64,000 nt of DNA, from assembly GCF_000701465.1 (NCBI RefSeq), contig NZ_JNIY01000004.1:558001-622000 (forward strand), given 5' to 3'. Below, piece by piece: positions 20,886 to 31,876 of the stretch. The DNA is from Paraoerskovia marina DSM 21750. Lineage in GTDB: Bacteria; Actinomycetota; Actinomycetes; Actinomycetales; Cellulomonadaceae. The notes under the pieces were generated by a model, which ran no database searches, was not told the DNA's origin, and saw only the letters and a list, made by a program, of their open reading frames with translations. The position numbers and the translations under genes are program-made. The number at the start of each line of letters is the position of its first letter. Position 1 is the stretch's first letter.

Positions 20886-22205
20886 GTGCTGCGAAAGATC
20901 ATTGGTGTAGGCCTCATCGTCTTGGGCCTCGTCGCCGCCGGGCTGGGAACAGCCTCGGCGACGGTGTGGCGCCAGAGCGACACGGTCGTCGCGTCCACGA
21001 GCGCCGGGGAGGGCGAGACCATGCTCGTCACGGACCCCGGGGTCCTCGACATGGTCGGCGACAGCGTCACGATCAAGGCCACGGCGCCCGGGGATCAGCC
21101 CGTCGTCCTGGCGGTCGGGCGTGACGTCGACGTCGACGGCTGGGTCGGCGACGACCCCTACGTCCGTGTCACGGGGATGTCGAACATGTCGACCCTGTCC
21201 GCCGACCTCGTCGCGGCCCCGACGGAGGAACCGGCCGAGGACGCGACCGAGGAGCCCACGGACGGTGCCGAGACCGAGGAGGAGCCCGTCGTCGGGCCCG
21301 ACCCCTCGGGTTCGGACATGTGGGTGGCCGTGTCCGAGGGAGAGGGCGAGGCGACGCTTCGCTGGACCGACCAGCCGGGCCGGTGGAGCCTGATCGCCGC
21401 CGGTGTCGGTGAGGGCGCGCAGGCCCCGTCGCTCGAGCTCACGTGGCCCCGCGAGACCTCCACGCCGTGGCTCTGGCCCGGTGTGATCGTCGGCGCCGTG
21501 CTCGTCCTGCTCGGCATCCTGGTCCTCGTGCTCCGTCGCAAGCGTCGCCGTCCCGCGAAGTCCCGACGTGCGGTCGCGCGCTCGGCAGACGGCTCGGGCG
21601 CGTCGGGCACCGCCCCGGGTGATCCGGACGACGGCGGGACCGCGGGCCCCGATCGCCCCACGCCCACCACAGAGGTCGACGCGGCCGAGACCGCGCAGTT
21701 CCCGGCCGTCGTGGACGTGCCCGCCGACGACGCGCCCGCCGCCCCGGTCGTGATGACCCGGCGAGAGATGCGTGAGCGGGCGGCTCGTGAGCAGGCAGCG
21801 CGGGACAGCGCCGCCGGTGACGAGACGGAGACCCCGGCGATCACGACGCCGAAGAAGAAGGGGCGCCTGCGACGGAAGAGCCGGCGCGAGACCCTGCCGG
21901 AGAACGCCGCCGCCGCACCCCCTGCGTCCTCCGCGCCGTTCCCGGCGGCACCGGAACCCGGTGCCACCCCGCCGCCGTTCCCCGACGAGTTCACGTCGAC
22001 CCTGACAGGGTCCGACGCCGACGTGCCCGCTCCGCCGAGCTCCCCGGTCGGCGGCTCCGACGAGGGCAGCGCACCGGGATGGCCCGGTTCGGCGATCGCC
22101 GACGAGAGCAGCAGGCCTGCCCCGAGAAGCTCCACGGCCGACGCGTGGCGGCGCACGTGGGGATTCGACACCACCAACGACGACACCGACGGAGGAGAAC
22201 GATGA
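20886..22205 (+). CDS. Two-helix membrane protein with long basic/acidic tail
   Basis: This 439-residue protein has an N-terminal helix (residues 4-26) and a second helix at about 200-222 (LWPGVIVGAVLVLLGILVLVL) followed by the stop-transfer cluster RRKRRR. The external region between them is acidic and threonine/glutamate rich, and the cytoplasmic tail of about 210 residues is low-complexity with a basic patch (TPKKKGRLRRKSRRE). The function is unknown. GTG at 20886 follows an AAGGGAA ribosome site. It overlaps the next lipoprotein gene by 4 bases, so the two products may act together at the membrane. Confidence 0.78.
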   Translation: MLRKIIGVGLIVLGLVAAGLGTASATVWRQSDTVVASTSAGEGETMLVTDPGVLDMVGDSVTIKATAPGDQPVVLAVGRDVDVDGWVGDDPYVRVTGMSNMSTLSADLVAAPTEEPAEDATEEPTDGAETEEEPVVGPDPSGSDMWVAVSEGEGEATLRWTDQPGRWSLIAAGVGEGAQAPSLELTWPRETSTPWLWPGVIVGAVLVLLGILVLVLRRKRRRPAKSRRAVARSADGSGASGTAPGDPDDGGTAGPDRPTPTTEVDAAETAQFPAVVDVPADDAPAAPVVMTRREMRERAAREQAARDSAAGDETETPAITTPKKKGRLRRKSRRETLPENAAAAPPASSAPFPAAPEPGATPPPFPDEFTSTLTGSDADVPAPPSSPVGGSDEGSAPGWPGSAIADESSRPAPRSSTADAWRRTWGFDTTNDDTDGGER

Positions 22206-23206
22206 CGCCGCAGGGACGCCGACGGACCGCGGCGCTGGCCGTCGTCACGGCCATCGTGCTCGCCGGGTGCGCCGAGTCGATTCCGGTGCCGCAGCCCGAG
22301 GACGCCCCGGACCAGCCCGGCCCGGCGCTCACGGTGCAGCAGGAGCAGGAGGTCAAGGCCTCGATCGCGGACGTGCTCACGACCGCGACCGAGGAGCAGG
22401 ACTCCGACCTTCTCGAGACACGGGTCAGCGGGCCCGCCGACGCGATGCGCACGGCGGAGCTCAAGGCGGCCAAGGCTGCCGACGACCCGGAGCTCGTCAC
22501 GGCGCTGCCCACGGAGACCCAGCAGGACATCATCCCGGCCTCGGACGAGTGGCCGCGCGTCGGCATGTCGATCACCGTCGCCGCCGAGGACGCGCAGTCG
22601 CCGCGACTGATCGTCACCGAGCAGGCCGACGCCCGCTCGAACTACTCCCTGTGGGCCTGGGTCCGGCTCTTTCCGGACACGACGCTGCCGGCCTTCGCCG
22701 CGGCCGAGGTCGGGTCCCCGGTCCTCGCACCCGACACCGAGTCGCTGCTGATCTCCCCGGCCGACGCCGTCACGCAGTACGCCGACGTCCTGAATCTCGG
22801 CGGCGACTCCGAGTTCGCCGACACGTTCGGCGACGACCCTTACCGCTCCCGCGTGGAGAGCACCTCCGAGGTCCAGTCCGAGGCGATGCAGGGCATCGAG
22901 GGGACCTACACGAACACCTTCTCGGTGATCGAGGACCAGACGCCGCGCACGATGGGAACGGCAGACGGCGGTGCCGTGGTCGTCGGCGCCGTGAAGTCCG
23001 TGGAGAAGTTCGAGGGACCCGACGGCTCGACGATCAGCCCGCCCCAGACCGACACCGCCGAGGCGCTGTTCGGTGACGCCGACGCCTCCGAGACGTTGAA
23101 CATCACCTCGCTCACGACGGTCGCGATCTACGTGCCGCCGGCAGGGTCCGAGGAGACGGTCCAGGTGCTCGGCGCGGAGAACGTCACGACGAAGGTGGCT
23201 CCGTAG
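22202..23206 (+). CDS. Lipoprotein, function unknown
   Basis: This 334-residue protein has a signal peptide and lipobox (IVLAGCAES) and a mature domain of about 300 residues with no recognised motif. Its pattern of alternating beta strands (PRVGMSITVAAED, PRLIVTEQADARSNYSLWAWVRLFP) recalls a cystatin/NTF2-type extracellular fold, but that is a guess. Translation is coupled to the upstream membrane-protein gene (ATGA overlap), so they likely form a two-gene unit at the cell envelope. Confidence 0.78.
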   Translation: MTPQGRRRTAALAVVTAIVLAGCAESIPVPQPEDAPDQPGPALTVQQEQEVKASIADVLTTATEEQDSDLLETRVSGPADAMRTAELKAAKAADDPELVTALPTETQQDIIPASDEWPRVGMSITVAAEDAQSPRLIVTEQADARSNYSLWAWVRLFPDTTLPAFAAAEVGSPVLAPDTESLLISPADAVTQYADVLNLGGDSEFADTFGDDPYRSRVESTSEVQSEAMQGIEGTYTNTFSVIEDQTPRTMGTADGGAVVVGAVKSVEKFEGPDGSTISPPQTDTAEALFGDADASETLNITSLTTVAIYVPPAGSEETVQVLGAENVTTKVAP

Positions 23207-23232
23207 CACGGCGTCGGGCGGGCTCCGGCCCC

Positions 23233-23238
23233 TAGACT
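23233..23238 (+). promoter_or_regulatory. Candidate -10 of the thioredoxin/TPR gene
   Basis: TAGACT lies 7 bases before the ATG at 23246, consistent with a leaderless mRNA. Confidence 0.45.
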
Positions 23239-23245
23239 GGGTGGC

Positions 23246-24193
23246 ATGAGTGATGTGAACCCCCAGTCCTCTTTTGACGTGCGTGGAGCGGTCGACCTGG
23301 CGGCTCTGGCTCGCCCGCAGTCCCCGCCGCCCGGCCAGCCGGGAGGCGCCCCGGCGCCGGGGGGATACGTCGTCGACGTGACGGCGGCCTCCTTCGAGGA
23401 GATCGTCCAGGGTTCGACGCAGTATCCCGTGGTCGTCCTGCTCTGGCTGCCGACCGACGAGGCGAACGCGAAGGTGGCCGCAGATCTCGGCACGCTCGCC
23501 GACGACTACGCGGGCCGCTTCCTCCTGGCCCGCGTCGACGCCCAGGCTGAGCAGCAGATCGCCGCTGCGTTCCAGGTCGAGGGTGTCCCCACGGTCGTCC
23601 TGCTCCTCAACGGGCAGCCGTTCCCCCTCTTCCAGGGCGGCGCAGAGCTGGAGCAGATGCGCCAGGTCTTCGACGAGATCCTCCAGCAGGCCGAGGCGAA
23701 CGGGATCGTCGGACGGGCCCCGCTCCAGGGCGAGGCCCCGGAGACGGCGGAGGAGTCGGAACCCGAGCAGGAGCCCGAGCTGCCCCCGCTCCACCAGGAG
23801 GCGTACGACGCGATCGAGCGCGACGACTTCGAGGCCGCGGCCGCCGCGTTCACCAAGGCGTCGAAGCAGGACCCGAAGGACGAGCTCGCGGTGGCCGGGC
23901 TCGCGCAGGTCGGTCTGCTCAGCCGGACCCGCGGGAAGGACCTTGCGCAGGTCCGCAAGGCCGCCGCAGACGCACCGACCGACGTCGACGCCCAGCTCGA
24001 CGTCGCGGACATGGACATGCTCGGGGGGAAGGTGGAGGACGCGCTCGGAAGGCTTCTCGAGCTTCTGCCAGGCCTCGACGCCGACGCCAAGGAGAAGATC
24101 CGGGTCCGGCTCCTCGACTACTTCCAGGTGGTCGGCACGCAGGACCCGCGGGTCGCGAAGGCACGCCAGCAGCTAGCGATCTCCCTGTACTGA
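23246..24193 (+). CDS. Thioredoxin-fold/TPR protein, YbbN (CnoX)-like
   Basis: This 315-residue protein has a thioredoxin-like domain (about residues 45-150: YVVDVTAASFEEIVQGSTQY, RVDAQAEQQIAAAFQVEGVP, FQGGAELEQM). After an acidic linker come TPR-like repeats that resemble the C-terminal half of E. coli YbbN/CnoX, a co-chaperone for GroEL and DnaK. The CxxC active site is missing: the position after the beta strand reads LLWLPTDEAN. It therefore cannot be a classic oxidoreductase and more likely acts as a holdase or adaptor. Confidence 0.85.
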   Translation: MSDVNPQSSFDVRGAVDLAALARPQSPPPGQPGGAPAPGGYVVDVTAASFEEIVQGSTQYPVVVLLWLPTDEANAKVAADLGTLADDYAGRFLLARVDAQAEQQIAAAFQVEGVPTVVLLLNGQPFPLFQGGAELEQMRQVFDEILQQAEANGIVGRAPLQGEAPETAEESEPEQEPELPPLHQEAYDAIERDDFEAAAAAFTKASKQDPKDELAVAGLAQVGLLSRTRGKDLAQVRKAAADAPTDVDAQLDVADMDMLGGKVEDALGRLLELLPGLDADAKEKIRVRLLDYFQVVGTQDPRVAKARQQLAISLY

Positions 24194-24216
24194 CGGAAGG
24201 GTCGGCGAGTCGGGCC

Positions 24217-24268
24217 GACACAGCACGAAGGGGCCCGCGCCGATGCGCGGGCCCCTTCGTACTGTGTC
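24217..24268. terminator. Bidirectional terminator between the YbbN-like gene and glgB
   Basis: Arms 24225-24240 and 24245-24260 are a perfect 16-base-pair stem with a CGAT loop. It is extended outward by a further 7-base stem (GACACAG/CTGTGTC) beyond one mismatch. It lies between two convergent genes. Confidence 0.9.
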
Positions 24269-24291
24269 GCCCTACGCCGGGCGGCCTCAGG

Positions 24292-26490
24292 TCACGACGT
24301 CCGGACGTGCTCGAGGTACAGCACGCCGAGAGGTGGAACGGTCACGGAGGCCGAGAACCGCCGGCCACCGTGGGGCCGCGCCTCGGACGTCACGGCGCCG
24401 AGGTTGCCGACGCCGGAGCCGCCGTACGCCTCGGAGTCGGTGTTGACGACCTCGTTCCACGTCCCGCCCTGGGGAAGCGGCAGGCGGTAGTTCTCGTGCG
24501 GGCTGCCGGAGAAGTTCACGACGACGGCAACGTCGGCGCCGTCGCCGTCCCGGCGCACGTAGGCGAGCAGGTTGCGGTCGGCGTCGTCGGAGACGAGCCA
24601 CTCGAACCCTGCGGGATCTGCGTCGAGGTCCCAGAGTGCCGGTGTGCGGCGGTAGACGGCGTTCAGGTCGCGGACCAGCTGCTGGATCCCCGCGTGCCCG
24701 GGCGACCCGAGAGCCGCCCAGTCGAGACCCGCACCCTCGCTCCACTCGCTCGTCTGCCCGAACTCGCCGCCCATGAACAGCAGCTGCTTGCCGGGGTGCG
24801 ACCACTGATAGGCGAGGAGGGTGCGAAGGTTGGCGCGCTTCTGCCAGTCGTCGCCGGGCATCTTGCCGTAGAGCGATCCCTTGCCGTGGACGACCTCGTC
24901 GTGGCTGAGCGGCAGGACGAACTGTTCGGAGTACGCGTACACCAGCGAGAACGTGACCTCCTGGTGGTGGTAGCGGCGGTTGACCGGGTCCTTGGCGAGG
25001 TAGCGCAGGGTGTCGTTCATCCAGCCCATGTTCCACTTGAGCCCGAACCCCAGGCCGCCGGCGTCGGTCGGCCTGGTCACGCCGGGCCAGGCCGTGGACT
25101 CCTCGGCGATCATCATGATGCCGGGCACCCGCCGGTACGCCGTGGCGTTCGCCTCCTGGAGGAAGGCGATGGCCTCGAGGTTCTCGCGTCCACCGTGGAT
25201 GTTGGGGTGCCACTGTCCGGGGTTGCGGGAGTAGTCGAGGTACAGCATCGACGCGACCGCGTCGACACGAAGTCCGTCGAGGTGGAACTCCTCGAGCCAG
25301 TACGTGGCGTTCGCGACGAGGAAGTTGCGAACCTCGGGGCGGCCGAAGTCGAAGACGTACGTCCCCCAGTCGGGCTGCTCGCCGCGCAGCGGGTCGGCGT
25401 GCTCGTAGAGCGGTGTCCCGTCGAACCGGGCCAGGGCCCACGAGTCCTTGGGAAAGTGCGCAGGAACCCAGTCGAGGATGACACCGACCCCGGCCTGGTG
25501 GAGGCGGTCGACGAGGTGACGGAAGTCGTCGGGGGACCCGAACCGCGACGTCGGCGCGTAGTACCCCGTGACCTGGTACCCCCAGGACCCGCCGAACGGG
25601 TGCTCGGCCACGGGCATGAGCTCCACGTGCGTGAACCCCTGCTCGACGACGTACGCGGTGAGCTGGTCGGCCAGCTCCCGGTAGCCGAGACCGGGACGCC
25701 AGGACCCGAGGTGGACCTCGTAGGTGCTGATCGGGCCCTGGTGCGGGTCACGCCGTGCCCGGTCCGACAACCAGTGGTCGTCGCCCCAGACGTAGGTCGA
25801 GTCCACGACGACGCTGGCCGTCGCCGGAGGCACCTCGGCGGACTTGGCCAGCGGGTCCGCCTTCTGCACCCAGGAGCCGTCGTGCGTCCAGATCTCGAAC
25901 TTGTAGGTGGACCCCGCGCCGACGTCGGGCACGAAGAGTTCCCAGATGCCGCTGCCGCCCAGCGAGCGCATCGCGTGGCCGACGCCGCTCCACCCGTTGA
26001 ACTCGCCGACGACCCGGACGGCGCGGGCGTTCGGTGCCCAGACCGCGAACGACGTCCCGACGACGTCACCCAGCACGCCGGGGTAGTGCCGCACGTTGGC
26101 GCCGAGCACCGTCCAGAGCTGCTCGTGGCGTCCCTCGCGGACCAGGTGCTCGTCGACCTCGCCGACCGTGGGGAGGAACCGATACGGGTCGTCCGCCGTG
26201 TGCACCGTCTCGTCGTACCGGGCGCGGATCCGGTAGTCCGGGACCTGCCCGTCGGCCGTCGGCACCGTGACCGTCCAGACGCCCTCGTGGACGTGCTCCG
26301 CCGGGTGCTCGGCGTCGCGGGTGATCAGCGTGACCTCGTCGGCCAGGGGGCGGCGGACGCGCACCACGGTGGTGCGTCCGTCGGCGTCCGGGTGCGGGCC
26401 GAGGATCGAGTGCGGGGAGTGGTGGCGACCCTGCGCGACGACGGAGAGCAGCTCGGGCGACAGGGTTTCAGGCTGCAGTTCGGGCGTCAT
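24292..26490 (-). CDS. glgB: 1,4-alpha-glucan branching enzyme
   Basis: This 732-residue GH13 enzyme makes alpha-1,6 branches in glycogen. The order of domains is N-terminal carbohydrate-binding domains (about 1-220), the catalytic barrel, and a C-terminal beta domain. Catalytic residues are D410 in GLRVDAV, E463 in MMIAEES and the transition-state aspartate in [10 protein letters not shown]. It is the last gene of the minus-strand glgE-treS-mak-glgB group, 43 bases after mak, with no strong ribosome site of its own. In the GlgE pathway it branches linear chains made by GlgE. Confidence 0.97.
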   Translation of the reverse strand: MTPELQPETLSPELLSVVAQGRHHSPHSILGPHPDADGRTTVVRVRRPLADEVTLITRDAEHPAEHVHEGVWTVTVPTADGQVPDYRIRARYDETVHTADDPYRFLPTVGEVDEHLVREGRHEQLWTVLGANVRHYPGVLGDVVGTSFAVWAPNARAVRVVGEFNGWSGVGHAMRSLGGSGIWELFVPDVGAGSTYKFEIWTHDGSWVQKADPLAKSAEVPPATASVVVDSTYVWGDDHWLSDRARRDPHQGPISTYEVHLGSWRPGLGYRELADQLTAYVVEQGFTHVELMPVAEHPFGGSWGYQVTGYYAPTSRFGSPDDFRHLVDRLHQAGVGVILDWVPAHFPKDSWALARFDGTPLYEHADPLRGEQPDWGTYVFDFGRPEVRNFLVANATYWLEEFHLDGLRVDAVASMLYLDYSRNPGQWHPNIHGGRENLEAIAFLQEANATAYRRVPGIMMIAEESTAWPGVTRPTDAGGLGFGLKWNMGWMNDTLRYLAKDPVNRRYHHQEVTFSLVYAYSEQFVLPLSHDEVVHGKGSLYGKMPGDDWQKRANLRTLLAYQWSHPGKQLLFMGGEFGQTSEWSEGAGLDWAALGSPGHAGIQQLVRDLNAVYRRTPALWDLDADPAGFEWLVSDDADRNLLAYVRRDGDGADVAVVVNFSGSPHENYRLPLPQGGTWNEVVNTDSEAYGGSGVGNLGAVTSEARPHGGRRFSASVTVPPLGVLYLEHVRTS

Positions 26491-26533
26491 GGGTTCACTG
26501 TTCCATGCCCGGCGCGCGCATGCATCGAGGCGC

Positions 26534-27955
26534 CTAGATCTCGTTCCTCAGGAGACGGTCGACGGCCTCAAGCGGGATCCACGTCCACGTGGGGCGGTTC
26601 GTCGACTCGTAGACGACCTCGTAGAGGGCCTTGTCGAGCACGAGCGCGCGCACGAGGGTCTCGGCCGCGTCCTCGTGCTCGTCGGGAAACCGTGCCTCGC
26701 GACGGTACGCCGCCAGGAACGCGGTCCGGGCGTCGACCACCCACCGAGGGTCCTGGGCCCCGCCGACCGCGGCGGCGTAGTCGAACGACCGGAGGACGCC
26801 CGCGACGTCGCGCATCACCAGGTCGGCGCGCGTCCGTTCCGCGACCGGGCGCAGGGGCTCACCCTCGAAGTCGAGGACCTTCCACCCGAGCTCGCGGGAG
26901 TTCAGCGCCTGCCCGAGGTGGAGGTCGCCGTGGACGTGCTGCAGGACGGGGCGCTGCGAGGTCGCTGCGAGCCGGCGCTCGGCGTCGTCGTAGAACGCCG
27001 CGACGTCGGCCGCCGTGCGAGCCAGGAGAGGGGCCCGCTGCGCCGCCTCGGTCGCGCGGCGTCGGAGGTCGGTGAACAGCCAGTCCACGTCGAGCGGTTC
27101 CCCGACGGGGAGGACGTCGCGCAGCGCGGCGTGCATCCGGGCGACCTGCTCGCCGAGGTCGGCAGCGAGATCGGCGAAGGACTCGCCCTGACGTGCGTAG
27201 GAGCACGCGAGGTCGAACCCGTCGCGCGCGCTGCCGATCAGCTCCGCGACGATGACGAGGTGCGCGAGGTCGGCACCGGCGCTCGGCGTGTCGTCGTCCT
27301 CCCACGTCCCGGTCAACCACGCGAGCGGTCGGGGGACGCCGCGCCAGCCGCCGTGGGCCAACGCACGCGGGAGGGTGACGTCGGGGTTGGGACCGATCGC
27401 GACCGCACGCATGACCTTGAACATGACGCCGCCGGCGACGTCCGGCAGACGGACCGAGCTGTTGGACTGCTCGACGCGCAGAAGCCTGCCGGAGGCGAGG
27501 GTCTGCGTCGAGAGCTCGCCCGGGTCGACGTCCCAGGTGCTCGTCTCCAGAGACGCGAGCCAGAACGCGGGGTGCGCGGCGCCGTCGTGCACCCGCAGGA
27601 GCGTGCCGTCCTCACCGCGGACGACGCCGATCACGGCCGCGTCCTCCGGCTCGTCCGTCACGACCGACCCGTCCACCCGCTCGAGCACGACGGGCACGTG
27701 GATCACCAGGTCGACGCCGTCGCCGACCAGGCGCAGGAGGTGCGACTGCGTCACCAGGCCCGGCGGGGACGGGAGAGTGTAGGAGACCCACGGGAGGGTC
27801 TCGACCGCGACGTCCTTGACCGGGAACCACCGCCGTCGAGGCAGCCAGGTGTCGAGCAGGCCGAGCAGATCCGCCGACGGTGGCGCGCAGCGGTCCTCGA
27901 CCGCGAGCACGTGGCCGTCTCGTCCGACCCTGTCGATCCCTGACTCGTCTGCCAC
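26534..27955 (-). CDS. mak: Maltokinase
   Basis: This 473-residue protein phosphorylates maltose with ATP to maltose-1-phosphate, the donor for GlgE. The C-terminal kinase lobe has the loop VHGDLHLGQ and the metal-binding DFEGEP, and the N-terminal cap begins with [15 protein letters not shown], a Mak/Pep2 signature. GTG start at 27955 with GGAGG upstream. It is a separate gene here, whereas in many bacteria treS and mak are fused. It starts 30 bases after treS. Confidence 0.94.
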   Translation of the reverse strand: MADESGIDRVGRDGHVLAVEDRCAPPSADLLGLLDTWLPRRRWFPVKDVAVETLPWVSYTLPSPPGLVTQSHLLRLVGDGVDLVIHVPVVLERVDGSVVTDEPEDAAVIGVVRGEDGTLLRVHDGAAHPAFWLASLETSTWDVDPGELSTQTLASGRLLRVEQSNSSVRLPDVAGGVMFKVMRAVAIGPNPDVTLPRALAHGGWRGVPRPLAWLTGTWEDDDTPSAGADLAHLVIVAELIGSARDGFDLACSYARQGESFADLAADLGEQVARMHAALRDVLPVGEPLDVDWLFTDLRRRATEAAQRAPLLARTAADVAAFYDDAERRLAATSQRPVLQHVHGDLHLGQALNSRELGWKVLDFEGEPLRPVAERTRADLVMRDVAGVLRSFDYAAAVGGAQDPRWVVDARTAFLAAYRREARFPDEHEDAAETLVRALVLDKALYEVVYESTNRPTWTWIPLEAVDRLLRNEI

Positions 27956-27985
27956 GTCGTCCTCCGTCGGTGTGCTGGGGCGTGC

Positions 27986-29718
<1,733 letters not shown>

Positions 29719-29722
<4 letters not shown>

Positions 29723-31740
29723 GCCTCCACCTCGATCACGTGGGCGACCTGCACGGTCGGTTCGAGTCGTACGTACGGTCGCGGACCCCACCCGTAGGTC
29801 GCCCCCGACAACAGGTCGTGCGCGACGAACGTGGGTGTGGCCCCGTCGCCCGTGGGTGCGAGCCCGAGTGCCGCGACGTCGAGGTCGACGACCGCCTCCT
29901 GGGTGTTCCAGGGGTCGAGGTTCACCACCACGATCATCGTGTCCGGACGCCCGGTCGGGGAGTGCTCCGCGTCGAGGTGGCGGGAGAAGGCGACCACCTG
30001 GTCGTTCGACGTCGCGTGGACCGTGAGGTTGCGCAGGTTCTGGAACGCGGGGTGCGCGCGGCGGACCTCGTTCAGGCGGGTGACGAGGGTCGCGACGCCG
30101 ATCTCCTCCGCCCGCGCCCAGTCGCGCGGCTTGAACTCGTACTTCTCGTTGTCGATCTGCTCCTCGACACCGGGCCGCGGCACGTTCTCCACCAGCTCGT
30201 ACCCGGCGTACATGCCCCACGTCGGAGAGCCGAGTGCGGCCAGCACCGCGCGGACGCAGAAGCCGGCCACCCCGCCGTGCTGAAGGTACGGCGGGAGGAT
30301 GTCGTGCGTCGTCGGCCAGAAGCTCGGGCGCATCACGGACCCGAGGGCACCGGAGGTCGTGGCCAGGTACTCCTCGACCTCCTCCTTCGTGTTCCGCCAC
30401 GTGAAGTACGTGTACGACTGGTGGAACCCGATGGCGGCGAGCGTGCGCATCATCGCGGGCTTCGTGAACGCCTCCGACAGGAAGATCACCCCCGGGTCCG
30501 AGGCGCGGACCTCGGCCAGCAGACGTTCCCAGAAGCTCAGCGGCTTGGTGTGCGGGTTGTCCACGCGGAACGCGGTCACACCGCGGCGGATCCACACACG
30601 CACGACCCGCAGGATCTCGGCGTAGATGCCCTCCGGGTCGTTGTCGAAGTTCAGCGGGTAGATGTCCTGGTACTTCTTCGGCGGGTTCTCGGCGTACGCG
30701 ATCGAGCCGTCGGCACGCGTCGTGAACCACTCCGGGTGCTCCGCGACCCAGGGGTGGTCGGGCGAGCACTGCAGCGCCAGGTCGATCGCCACCTCCATGC
30801 CCAGACCACGCGCCCGTCGGACGAACTCGCGGAAGCTGCGCTCCGACCCCAGCTCCGGATGGATCGCGTCGTGCCCGCCGTCGGGCGACCCGATCGCGTA
30901 CGGCGAGCCGGGGTCGCCCGGCTGTGCGGCGAGGGAGTTGTTCCGTCCCTTGCGGTGGGTCGTGCCGATCGGGTGGATCGGCGTCAGGTACACGACGTCG
31001 AAACCCATCGCCGCGATCGCGGGCAGGCGACGGGCCGCGCTCGTGAACGTCCCCGACCGCCACGTGCCGTCCCGGAGCTGACGTGCACCCTCCGAGCGAG
31101 GGAACATCTCGTACCAGGCACCGGATACGGCGAGGGGACGGTCGACACGCAGCGGGTAGTCGGCGGACGGCGAGACGACGTCGCGCAGCGGGGTGCGCTC
31201 CAGCGCCCGGCGGACCTCGGGGGAGGTCGCGGCCGCGAGCCGCGCCCGGGCCGGACGTCCACGGTCGGCGAGAGCGACCGCGGCGTCACGGAGCGTGACG
31301 GCGTCGGCGCGAGAGTGCTCCAGCGCCGTGATGCGGCCGAAGAGGAGGACGCCCTCGGCGAGCATGAGGTCGACGTCCACGCCGGCGTCGATCTTCACCG
31401 TCGCGTCGTGCGCCCACGTGGCGTACGGGTCCGACCAGCCCTCGACCCGGAACGTCCAGTCGCCCTCACGGTCGGGCGAGACCAGCGCGCGGAAACGGTC
31501 GAGGCCCGGTGCGACGTCGACCATCGTCGCCCGCGCGTGCACCCGACCGTCGGGGTCGGTCAGTACCGCCGTCGCGGAGACGGCGTCGTGCCCCTCGCGG
31601 AAGACCGTGGCCTCGACGGGGACGACCTCGCCCGGCGTGGACTTCGCCGGCCAGCGGCCGGACTCGACGGTCGGAGCCACGTCGAGCACGGGGATGCGGC
31701 CGATCGGTGCGGTCAGGACACTGGGCGAGGTGGACGTCAC
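29719..31740 (-). CDS. glgE: Alpha-1,4-glucan:maltose-1-phosphate maltosyltransferase
   Basis: This 673-residue GH13_3 enzyme extends linear alpha-1,4-glucans using maltose-1-phosphate. GlgE signatures include [19 protein letters not shown] at the N-terminus, [18 protein letters not shown], the nucleophile aspartate in [11 protein letters not shown] and the acid in [13 protein letters not shown]. It is the first gene of the glgE-treS-mak-glgB set, starting with GTG at 31740, 6 bases after a TAGGTT -10 element. It is divergent from glgP across a 136-base region. Confidence 0.97.
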
Positions 31741-31746
31741 GGACCC

Positions 31747-31752
31747 AACCTA
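31747..31752 (-). promoter_or_regulatory. Candidate -10 of the glgE operon
   Basis: TAGGTT on the minus strand lies 6 bases before the GTG start of glgE, consistent with a leaderless operon transcript. It shares the 136-base divergent region 31741-31876 with the glgP promoter. Confidence 0.45.
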
Positions 31753-31862
31753 ACGAGCCGGAGGCCCTCGACGCACCACGGCGCCGCGTGGCGCGCGCGA
31801 GTGTTCACACGATCGTCGCACCGCCGTCGCCCGATCCCTGGGCCACCCGACCGATTGATGCG

Positions 31863-31868
31863 TAGAGT
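31863..31868 (+). promoter_or_regulatory. Candidate -10 of glgP
   Basis: TAGAGT lies 8 bases before the GTG at 31877. This is the second promoter of the divergent glgE/glgP pair. Confidence 0.45.
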
Positions 31869-31876
31869 CGGTTGAC

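Noticed and set aside
21158-23794. 878-codon minus-strand frame
   Set aside because: It spans three sense-strand genes with good starts; the translation is repetitive and matches no family.
24307-27075. 922-codon plus-strand frame over glgB and mak
   Set aside because: It is antisense shadow of genuine minus-strand enzymes.
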